64,000 bases of DNA from contig JAFLBP010000015.1 in assembly GCA_017303875.1 (NCBI GenBank), positions 62,001 through 126,000 of the forward strand, written 5' to 3'. Below, piece after piece: positions 25,404 through 32,919 of the stretch. The notes under the pieces were generated by a model. That model searched no databases and was not told the DNA's origin. It saw only the letters and a program-made list of their open reading frames with translations. The stretch is from Chitinophagales bacterium. GTDB taxonomy: Bacteria; Bacteroidota; Bacteroidia; Chitinophagales; Saprospiraceae. Position 1 is the stretch's first letter. Each line of letters begins with the position of its first letter. Position numbers and translations under genes: made by a program.

Positions 25404-26876
25404 TTGATAAACGAACAATTATTTCAGCAAACCAATGCCCTGCAACTCCTGCGCGAACGCAGTGCGCCGATCATTCTTTCGTTCCTGCGAACGGCTTTTC
25501 CTGATGGCCGTAAAAGCGTGCTGCAAGAGGAATTAACGAATAGATTGGCCGATTTTCTGGAAAAAATGGACGCGAAGGAGGTCTTTGATGCCGAAGAGCT
25601 GGCTTCCACCGACCTGTTCAGCCAATATCGGAACAAGGCCAAATCATTATTGCGCGACTGGGAAAGCGTGAAAAAACGCTATCTGCGCGGTGCCAATAAC
25701 GCTGCCGGACAATACGAGTACAGCATTACAGAACACGTAGTACGTGCATGGCATTGGTTGGAAAGTCTGGAAAATCAGGAGTTCGCCGGAACGCAGTCGC
25801 GCCTCGACGATATTTTTGAAAAAATAAAACGCGTGCTGGAAAACAGCCGGGAAAAAACAGATGCCGAGCGCATTGAAGAACTCCGACAAAAACAGAAAGC
25901 CATAGAAGCTGAAATCAACGACATCCGGGCGGGCAAAAGTCCCTACAAACCCTTTGATAACCTTCGGCTTCGGGAAGAGTATGAAGGTTTGCTGGATCAG
26001 ATTCGTGCCCTGGCCACCGATTTTAAAACCCTCGAAAGTAATTTTGAACGCATCAGAGCCAATTTGCTACGCCAGTACGCAGCCCAGGAGGGTAGCAGGG
26101 GTGCACTGCTGACAGCCAACTTAGATGCGCGCGACGAACTGGATCGTACCCCGCAGGGGCAGAGTTTTAACGGCTTTTTTGAGCAATTGCGCAATCCGGC
26201 ACGTACCCGGCAGTTTGAAGAAGGTGTAAAAGAATTTCTGGCTATTCTGGATGAACGGAAAGTGGAGTACGGTAACAGCCAGTTGTTGCTCAGGTTGTAT
26301 CGTCACCTGTTGGTAGAAGCGCAACCGGTACTGGATGCTAATCGGCGTATCGCAGACCGCATCATGCGCATCGTAGCTGAGAATAATTCACTGAATCGGC
26401 AGTTGCTGCGCCAACGCCTTGGAGAGGTTAAAGCCTTGCTGTTAAAACCTGAATTCAGTACTGTCTTCAGTGATTCTGGAAAACCGTTTTGGGAAATTGA
26501 CGGCGATTGCGCCGATATATACCTCCCCTTGGAAAAAAATCTCAAGACCAGGGCCAATGAACAACAATTGCCCTTCAGATTGCCGCAAACTTCGCAAAAC
26601 ATTAAACCAGAACTGACGCTCTCAGATGAGTTAAGTATTACGCTGCGCCTGTCTTCCCAAATCGCCCTTGCCCTCGAGAGCAAGTCGGAAACGACGCTCG
26701 CAGCGGTAGTGGAGCAGTTTCCCATGCAGGAAGGATTAACCGAGTTGCTCGCATATCTGAATATTGCTGCACAACGTGAAAACCGACATTTTATACAGGC
26801 GAATGCCTGTGAACGACTGCCTTTGAACGATACTCAGTTGGCCGATGGCCCGAAAGTGTTCCTGCTTAAAGCATAA
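25404..26876 (+). CDS. jetA: Wadjet type I subunit JetA (DUF3375)
   Basis: 490 residues from a TTG start (TTG ATA AAC GAA); there is no in-frame ATG nearby and the family's conserved start (ALQLLRERSAPIILSFL, about residue 11) requires this position. The DUF3375 features are clear: LLRERSAPIILSFLRTAF, the LADFL and DLFSQYRNKAKSLLRDW helices, a winged-helix region EYSITEHVVRAWHWLESLENQEF, then long helical segments (EELRQKQKAIEAEINDI). JetA is the kleisin-like subunit that with JetB and the SMC-like JetC forms a loop-extruding complex that recognises circular plasmids. The gene is followed after 3 bp by jetB. Confidence 0.93.
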   Translation: MINEQLFQQTNALQLLRERSAPIILSFLRTAFPDGRKSVLQEELTNRLADFLEKMDAKEVFDAEELASTDLFSQYRNKAKSLLRDWESVKKRYLRGANNAAGQYEYSITEHVVRAWHWLESLENQEFAGTQSRLDDIFEKIKRVLENSREKTDAERIEELRQKQKAIEAEINDIRAGKSPYKPFDNLRLREEYEGLLDQIRALATDFKTLESNFERIRANLLRQYAAQEGSRGALLTANLDARDELDRTPQGQSFNGFFEQLRNPARTRQFEEGVKEFLAILDERKVEYGNSQLLLRLYRHLLVEAQPVLDANRRIADRIMRIVAENNSLNRQLLRQRLGEVKALLLKPEFSTVFSDSGKPFWEIDGDCADIYLPLEKNLKTRANEQQLPFRLPQTSQNIKPELTLSDELSITLRLSSQIALALESKSETTLAAVVEQFPMQEGLTELLAYLNIAAQRENRHFIQANACERLPLNDTQLADGPKVFLLKA

Positions 26877-26879
26877 TTT

Positions 26880-27524
26880 ATGGACAATATACAAGACACC
26901 GCATTTGAACCGGCCGACGCCCTGCTGAACACAACGCCGGTCAGCACTTTTGCACCTTTGGCTATTCGCCTGCTCAAAGGGGTCGTGTATGAAGAAGACA
27001 CACGTTTGTGGGCAGATTTAATAAAAATACATGAATTGCCGTTGCGTCATTATTTTGCACAGATAGGGCTGGTACTCATCGTAAACCGCGAAGAAGGATT
27101 GGCTTATTTGCGTCAACCCGCTATAGAGGAAGGTGCAGAAGCAGGCGCCGCCACACCCCGCCTTGTTGCACGGCGCTCATTAACCCTCGACCAGTCTATT
27201 TTGTGTATTTTACTGCGCGAAAGCCTTGAAGAATATACGATTACTGAAAATGGAAGTCGGGAGCCAGTGCTCAACTTCCGAGACCTGCGCGACCTCGTGG
27301 AATTGTTTTTTAAGGAACGCCCTACGCATCAGCGGTTTTTGAGGGATGTCAAAAAAACAGTAGAAGAACTGCGTAAAATGGGTTTTCTAGAGGCAATAAC
27401 ATCTCTTGATAATACCCTTAATGAAGATGATGCCCGATACCGCGTGAAGCGTATCCTGAAAGTATTTATCAATGCCGACGAACTGGGCCTGCTTGCCGAA
27501 CAAATCAGAAATGCTTTGCCATGA
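26880..27524 (+). CDS. jetB: Wadjet type I subunit JetB (DUF4194)
   Basis: 214 residues. The DUF4194 hallmarks are present: FAPLAIRLLKGVVYEEDTRLWADLI at the N-terminus, HYFAQIGLVLIVNREEGLAYL, RRSLTLDQSILCILLRESL, and the C-terminal RYRVKRILKVFINADEL. These are tandem winged-helix (KITE-like) modules that bridge JetA and the JetC heads. The stop overlaps the jetC ATG by 4 bp (ATGA), so expression is coupled. Confidence 0.93.
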   Translation: MDNIQDTAFEPADALLNTTPVSTFAPLAIRLLKGVVYEEDTRLWADLIKIHELPLRHYFAQIGLVLIVNREEGLAYLRQPAIEEGAEAGAATPRLVARRSLTLDQSILCILLRESLEEYTITENGSREPVLNFRDLRDLVELFFKERPTHQRFLRDVKKTVEELRKMGFLEAITSLDNTLNEDDARYRVKRILKVFINADELGLLAEQIRNALP

Positions 27525-30500
27525 ACCAACCCGAATTAACGCTTTTTTCCACTAATGCCCAAACCGCCGGGTTTCGCCTTCAACTTTTTGAAGTGTACAA
27601 TTGGGGAGCTTTCGATAACTCTGTTAACGCCATGCCCCTGCTCGGCGAAAACGCCCTGCTCACTGGCGCCAACGGCGCCGGTAAAACTACCCTTGTAGAT
27701 GCCTTGATCGCCCTGCTTAACCCTACCCCCGAACGGTACTTCAACCAGTCGGCCGGTACCGAGGATCGCAAACGCACCCGAAAGGTGGAAGATTATGTGC
27801 GTGGCGTATACGGACACTCGCAAAACGGCCGCGAACAACTGCGCGACCTGCCCGATCAAGCGCCAACCTATACCGTACTCCTCGGTGTTTTCAGCAACGA
27901 CGACCTGAAGCAACAATACAGCCTCGCACACATGTATTGGTTCAGAAATGGTGAACTTCAAAAGCGCTTCTATACAGCCCCGATTGAACTGAGCATCAAA
28001 ACCCATTTTAAATTCGGAGGCGATATACGCAGCTTCAATGCACAACTCGGCAAAACAACTTCGGTACGAGTATTTGATACCTTTCAGGATTTCGCGCTCG
28101 ATTTTCAGCCCAAACTGGGTATGCGACAGGTCGAAAAAGCCAATAATGCCCTGGGGCGCACCAAACCCCTCCACCTTTTAGCCAAAACTGCGGGTATTAA
28201 AGTTTTGGGTAATCTGGACAGCTTCATCCGCGAGCAGATGCTCGACGAAACCAATATGGAAGAAGCCTTCGACCAGCTTAAAAAGGAATACGCCGACATC
28301 GCTGAAACCCGCCAAACCCTCGAAAAATTGGCCTTTCAGGAGCAGATGTTGGTGCCGCTGCAGGAAAAAAATAAAGAAAGGGGGGCCAGGCAGGTTCAAA
28401 TAGAGCGTCTTGGCGTGATCCGAACCGCCATTGGCCCCTGGTTTGCCAGGAAGTTTGTAACCTGTTTGGAGGCTGAAATTGAACGATTACGACAAAAAAT
28501 AACACAAAAAACGTACGAAAAGGAAGCGGCCGAGCGTAATCGGGCAGACTTGCAGGGAAAGGAGATCGAACTGAAGATAGCCATCGATAATAATGTTGAA
28601 GGCCGGCGATTACGCGAACTTGAGAAAGAGCGAGTTGTGCAGGAGGCAGCGCTGAAAGACCGCCAGAAGATGGCCGAACGCTATGCAGATATTGCCCGCT
28701 CCTTAGACCTCATACCTGAACCCGACGCTGCTATGTTTTTTGCCCAAAAAAATCAGGTAGCAACCATAAGGCAGGAATATACCCGGCAAATAGACCAGCA
28801 ACAAAAAAAACGCGATGAATTGGTGGCGCAAAAACGCGACCGTCTGCGCGAGACAGAGGCATTAGAGCGCGACTTGCAATCGCTGCGCAAACGACGCAAC
28901 AACCTGCCCACCGACCTTGTAGAGTGCCGCGACCGCCTGGCACAGGCCATCGGCGTTGAGGAAACAGACTTGCCATTTGTGGGCGAATTGGTACAGGTGC
29001 GCCCCGAGGAGCGTGCCGTCTGGGAACGGGCATTGGAAAAGCTGCTCCGGCCTTTTCCCCTTAACCTCTTGGTGCCGCCGCGCTTCCTGCATCCGGTAAT
29101 TCGTTGGGTGCGCGACAACAACACCGGCACACTCCTGCGTTTTGTTGAGGCCGAAGAGTATGCGCCCGATGTCCTTCAAAACGACCGCAGCGCCAACCTG
29201 GCTGCCAATAAATTGGAGGTAAATCCCCAGTCATCCTTTGCCAATTGGCTGCAAAATGAACTCAACAAACGCTATCAGCATCTTTGTACCGAAGATAATG
29301 ACGAGTACAAACGACACGAAAGGGCACTTACCCCGGAAGGGCTGTATAAAAGTGGCAAACAGCATCAAAAAGATGATCGCCGTCAACGCTACGAAGCCGT
29401 CATGGGTTGGGATAATACTGACAAAATCAGGCTGCTGGAGCGGGAACTTGGAGACCGACAGCGAGACCTTGCGCAATTGGACGAGCGCATGCTCCCCGTA
29501 GATAACAAGATCGCTGAACTGAATCAGCAAGTGGCTAATATTCAACGCCTGAACGATATTGCTGATTTTCATGCAATGGACGTGCAAAGCATCATAACAA
29601 GCATTGAAGAACTCATCAAAGCGATAGATGAACTTAACCGTGCTACCTCTGAAATCAATACCTTGAATCAACAGTTGGAACAAGTAACCCATGCGTTGAG
29701 ATCAGCACAAGATCGCTACGACAAGGCCCTCCGGGAGCAAACCCGCCTGGAGCAGGAAAACGATACACTCGTAGTCAAACTCAAATTCAAACGCACTGAC
29801 GCAGAAGGCGCCGACATTACTCCCGCTGCTGAGGAAGCACTTAATGCTTACCTGCATGATGTGCCGGAGCTGGTTTTAGACATCATCGAGAAGATCGAAA
29901 ATGAGCGAAAAAGCGCCCTCAACCAGCAATTAAGCGCTGAAATAAAATCAGAAGATGCACTCCGGCAAGAAATAGAGCGGGGAATGTATGCTTTCAAACA
30001 ACCCGCTAAAGCCATCCTCGATCAGTTCCCTGCCTGGCCCAACGACACGGATGCCCTTGGCAATCCCACAATAGACAATATCGGCGATTACCTCGCCCTG
30101 CTCGAACGTATACAAAACGACCAGTTGCCCCAGCTCCGTGAGCGCTACCAGGCCAGGGCCAGCCAAGACATTGGCAATGCCATGCAAGCCTTCCAACGCC
30201 GCCTCGACGACCAGTTTGAAGACCATAATGACAATATACGAAACATCAACCAATCCTTGCGCAGCCTGCGTTATACAGACGATACTTACCTGCAGGTAGT
30301 GCCGGAAGACTTGCGTAAAAAAGGCCGTATCGGCGAATTTTACCAACTCCTTGCTTCCTGGGATTATGATCGCGCCGCGTTTCAGGCCGCTTCCGAATCC
30401 GAAAAACTCGAAATCTGGAAAGAAACCGTTCAGAAAATAGGTAATATTATCAAACGCCTCGAGCAAAACGACGAATGGCGTAAAATCGTGACGGATGTGC

Positions 30501-30931
30501 GCTTCTGGTTGGGTTTTAAAACCCAGCAATATTACCTGTCAGATGATACGCCTAAAAGCGGCTCCCTGCTTGATGGTACGGGCGGCAAATCGGGCGGCGA
30601 ACAGGCCAAACTTACCTACACCGTACTGGCCGCTGCGCTCACCTATCAATTCAATATTTCCCTCGGCGAGCGCAATGCCCGCTCCTTCCGCTTTATTGTG
30701 GTAGATGAGGCATTCAGCAAATTAGACCCGGAAAACAGCGCCTATCTTCTGGAGTTGCTCTCCCAATTGCGCTTTCAAATGCTGATTATCACGCCCAATA
30801 CAGGTGTTGCCATTGGCGAAAAATACATGAGTCACCTCATTTTTGTCAAAAAAGAATCGGAACAGCCACCGCGCTCTGCGGCCTACTGCTATTCCATCAA
30901 AGAGGTAAAACAGTATATGACCGCACCATGA
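27521..30931 (+). CDS. jetC: Wadjet type I ATPase JetC (SMC/MukB-like)
   Basis: 1136 residues, the motor of the system. Walker A GANGAGKTT with K55 near the N-terminus; long coiled-coil arms at roughly 285-465 and 640-800 flank a hinge-like globular region at about 480-600 (AIGVEETDLPFVGELVQVRPEERAVWERALEKLL); the C-terminal head has the signature SGGEQ (S1024-E1027) and Walker B FIVVDEAF with D1062 and E1063. All ATPase residues appear intact. JetC dimers with JetA and JetB extrude DNA loops and present circular DNA to JetD. It overlaps both neighbours by 4 bp, so jetABCD is one translation-coupled operon. Confidence 0.95.
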   Translation: MNQPELTLFSTNAQTAGFRLQLFEVYNWGAFDNSVNAMPLLGENALLTGANGAGKTTLVDALIALLNPTPERYFNQSAGTEDRKRTRKVEDYVRGVYGHSQNGREQLRDLPDQAPTYTVLLGVFSNDDLKQQYSLAHMYWFRNGELQKRFYTAPIELSIKTHFKFGGDIRSFNAQLGKTTSVRVFDTFQDFALDFQPKLGMRQVEKANNALGRTKPLHLLAKTAGIKVLGNLDSFIREQMLDETNMEEAFDQLKKEYADIAETRQTLEKLAFQEQMLVPLQEKNKERGARQVQIERLGVIRTAIGPWFARKFVTCLEAEIERLRQKITQKTYEKEAAERNRADLQGKEIELKIAIDNNVEGRRLRELEKERVVQEAALKDRQKMAERYADIARSLDLIPEPDAAMFFAQKNQVATIRQEYTRQIDQQQKKRDELVAQKRDRLRETEALERDLQSLRKRRNNLPTDLVECRDRLAQAIGVEETDLPFVGELVQVRPEERAVWERALEKLLRPFPLNLLVPPRFLHPVIRWVRDNNTGTLLRFVEAEEYAPDVLQNDRSANLAANKLEVNPQSSFANWLQNELNKRYQHLCTEDNDEYKRHERALTPEGLYKSGKQHQKDDRRQRYEAVMGWDNTDKIRLLERELGDRQRDLAQLDERMLPVDNKIAELNQQVANIQRLNDIADFHAMDVQSIITSIEELIKAIDELNRATSEINTLNQQLEQVTHALRSAQDRYDKALREQTRLEQENDTLVVKLKFKRTDAEGADITPAAEEALNAYLHDVPELVLDIIEKIENERKSALNQQLSAEIKSEDALRQEIERGMYAFKQPAKAILDQFPAWPNDTDALGNPTIDNIGDYLALLERIQNDQLPQLRERYQARASQDIGNAMQAFQRRLDDQFEDHNDNIRNINQSLRSLRYTDDTYLQVVPEDLRKKGRIGEFYQLLASWDYDRAAFQAASESEKLEIWKETVQKIGNIIKRLEQNDEWRKIVTDVRFWLGFKTQQYYLSDDTPKSGSLLDGTGGKSGGEQAKLTYTVLAAALTYQFNISLGERNARSFRFIVVDEAFSKLDPENSAYLLELLSQLRFQMLIITPNTGVAIGEKYMSHLIFVKKESEQPPRSAAYCYSIKEVKQYMTAP

Positions 30932-32070
30932 TTTCCCCCGCCGAAATACGGAAAAAAGCCCTGAAACATTACGGGCATTGGCTTGAGCGCATCGCCCGGG
31001 GGGAGGCTGATTTTATACCGTTGGAAATCAAGCGTACTGGCGACCAAAAAGGTGCCGACGGCCGTTGGGAAATGCTCCAGGAACTCAATGACCAGCGAAA
31101 AGACAAAATTGGTTACGGGTATTGGATTGAACTGGAGCCACCCGCAGCCAACAGCAGGCACAAACAAAGCCGCGTCAGGTCTATTCATTTTGATACTGCC
31201 GATGATCTGCTGCGCTACATAGATAAAGCGACTGAATTTGAGCATTTCAAGGCCGATTGTGCCCTTATTGCTGCCCTGCCAGTGTTGGATGCCTGGCGTG
31301 CTGCCAACACCGGTGCCATCTGTAAGTATGCGCAACGCTGGCCTCAGCTATTGGCTGTTGTACGCTTCTTTCAGGAAAATCCCAACCCGGCACTGCCCGT
31401 CCGCCTGCTGCCCATCGAAGGCGTGGATTCTAAATTCATTGAGCACCACAATAGCATTTTGTGCCAGTTGCTCGACAATGTACTACCAATTAAAAAACCC
31501 GATCAAAAGTCGTTCACCAAGCGCTTTGGGCTGCCGGATATCGCCCCGATGATTGAAATTGCGTGGAATGATCCCGTTCTGACTCAGTACTTCCGGGGTT
31601 TTACCCGTCTTGCCTTGCCTTCCGATGAGTTGGCCAGCAGTCCTTTGCCCGTCAGCAGGGTACTGGTAGTTGAAAACCGCAACAGTATAACACAAGTATT
31701 GCAAGCGCCCCTACCTGATACGGTAGTCGTCCTAGGTGGTGGTTACGCGGTAAGCCTGCTCCGGCACGCCAAATGGCTAAAACAGCTCAGACTTCAGTAC
31801 TGGGGCGATATCGATACGCACGGACTGGCGATTCTGGGGCAATTTCGCAATTACTTTCCAAACGTCGAAGCGCTGCTCATGGATGAAACCACCTTGTTGG
31901 CGCATCGCTCGGCCTGGGTTAGTGCCCCTGCATTCAGAGGGACAGTACCGTCCGGTTTGACGCAAGCCGAGGCCGCGTTATTTCAGCGCCTGGCACAGGA
32001 ATGTATAAGGTTGGAGCAAGAGCGGATTGCAGATGAATATTTAAAACACACGGGATCAAAGACTTCGTAA
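30928..32070 (+). CDS. jetD: Wadjet nuclease JetD (DUF3322-DUF2220, Toprim-like)
   Basis: 380 residues. The N-terminal half (SPAEIRKKALKHYGHWLE, PVRLLPIEGVDSKFIEHH) is DUF3322; the C-terminal half is DUF2220 with a Toprim-like nuclease core: E249 in VLVVENRNS, VVVLGGGYAVSLLRHAKWL, then D294 and D296 in YWGDIDTHGLAIL. These acidic residues coordinate the metal used to cut plasmid DNA after loop extrusion. The ATG overlaps the jetC stop by 4 bp. All four Wadjet subunits are thus full-length with intact catalytic motifs, so the system is probably active against small circular DNA. Confidence 0.94.
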   Translation: MISPAEIRKKALKHYGHWLERIARGEADFIPLEIKRTGDQKGADGRWEMLQELNDQRKDKIGYGYWIELEPPAANSRHKQSRVRSIHFDTADDLLRYIDKATEFEHFKADCALIAALPVLDAWRAANTGAICKYAQRWPQLLAVVRFFQENPNPALPVRLLPIEGVDSKFIEHHNSILCQLLDNVLPIKKPDQKSFTKRFGLPDIAPMIEIAWNDPVLTQYFRGFTRLALPSDELASSPLPVSRVLVVENRNSITQVLQAPLPDTVVVLGGGYAVSLLRHAKWLKQLRLQYWGDIDTHGLAILGQFRNYFPNVEALLMDETTLLAHRSAWVSAPAFRGTVPSGLTQAEAALFQRLAQECIRLEQERIADEYLKHTGSKTS

Positions 32071-32077
32071 AACCCGT

Positions 32078-32185
32078 TAAATTTGCAAAAAAATAAGCCG
32101 TATTATGCATTTTAAATATGTAGACAAAGTAATAGCTGCAAATGAGCAAACGCCGGAGTTGAATAAACGCCTCATTTCCGAATAA
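32078..32185 (+). pseudogene. Truncated copy of the Uma2 promoter and first 26 codons
   Basis: TAAATTTG (32078-32085) and an ATG at 32105 followed by 26 codons (MHFKYVDKVIAANEQTPELN and six more, then TAA at 32183-32185) align with the promoter and start of the Uma2 gene at 24690 (MSFEFVDKIMA). The promoter-to-ATG spacing is identical in both copies. The frame stops where the full protein would continue, so this is a remnant. Its last 14 bp overlap the 3' end of the convergent SnoaL-like gene. It suggests a former tandem Uma2 gene cut short at this boundary of the Wadjet cassette. Confidence 0.7.
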
Positions 32186-32678
32186 CCGTCACCTTAAAAA
32201 TTTTATCGCCCCGTACTTCATAAATCAGTATTAATTCGACCGGTGTATCAGCGCCCATTCGGCCGGTAATGTACTCACGGTCAATTACTTTGTTGTCGAA
32301 AACAATACGTTTGAGTATGGTGGAATGCAACTTGGGCGAAGCATCAAACAGGTTTTTGTAACGCGCCCGCACGGCGGCCAGTCCTGCTGTGGCCGGCAAG
32401 GTATCGCTCCAGTTGTACAGGGTAATATCTTCGCTGAAGGAAGCCATGAAGGCGTCAATATCCCGTTGGTTATAAGCGTCGAGGTTGGCTTGTACTACGG
32501 TTTCGGGTGCGGGTTGTTGAGCTTGTGCCATAGCAGCGGATGTAATGAAGCGCATGATAATAATACCCAAAATAATTCGCTTGGGAATAGCAGTGCTAAG
32601 TTGGAGGCGCAGCCCGGTGCGCCAGGCGGCGCGGCCATGAGGGCCTGGCATTGCGATGCTGTGGGGGCGTTTTTTCAT
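32172..32678 (-). CDS. SnoaL/NTF2-like (nuclear transport factor 2 fold) protein
   Basis: Up to 168 residues. The C-terminal 120 residues are a cone-shaped NTF2-like fold: ETVVQANLDAYNQRDIDAFMASFSEDITLYNW, then ARYKNLFDASPKLHSTIL and VELILIYEVRGDKIFKVTVI, as in SnoaL-like polyketide cyclases and steroid isomerases, most of which are uncharacterised. The start is uncertain: the ATG at 32678 gives a 50-residue leader with a GC-rich, Arg-rich stretch before a short hydrophobic segment ending AMAQA, whereas the ATG at 32555 gives a very short one. A signal peptide is likely in either case. I keep the longer frame because it includes the hydrophobic segment IILGIII. Confidence 0.7.
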   Translation of the reverse strand: MKKRPHSIAMPGPHGRAAWRTGLRLQLSTAIPKRIILGIIIMRFITSAAMAQAQQPAPETVVQANLDAYNQRDIDAFMASFSEDITLYNWSDTLPATAGLAAVRARYKNLFDASPKLHSTILKRIVFDNKVIDREYITGRMGADTPVELILIYEVRGDKIFKVTVIRK

Positions 32679-32807
32679 GGGGTAAAGTTAACCAGAATAC
32701 CTCAATGATACAGAAATTTGAACAGTTTCCAAACACGGCCCCTTGCGGTAATTGGTTTGTATTTCCGGCAAAGAAAAACGCAGCCCCCCTCAACCCATCG
32801 GCAAGTC

Positions 32808-32856
32808 CCAAATCATCATTTGACCCCTATACTACCCGTTCCAAATCATACTTTGA
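32808..32856. promoter_or_regulatory. Direct repeat CCAAATCAT-n24-CCAAATCAT upstream of a receptor gene
   Basis: CCAAATCATCATTTGA (from 32808) and CCAAATCATACTTTGA (from 32841) match at 14 of 16 positions and start 33 bp apart, about three helical turns, so a dimeric regulator could bind both on one face. They lie 64-112 bp upstream of the receptor ATG at 32920, a plausible activator position. A partial -7-like CATCTTTG follows at about 32883. No regulator gene is adjacent. Confidence 0.5.
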
Positions 32857-32919
32857 AGCGCAGACGCAGGGAGAAGGGGGCCATCTTTGCCCCATCATTC
32901 ATCAAAACACGGCCTCGCC

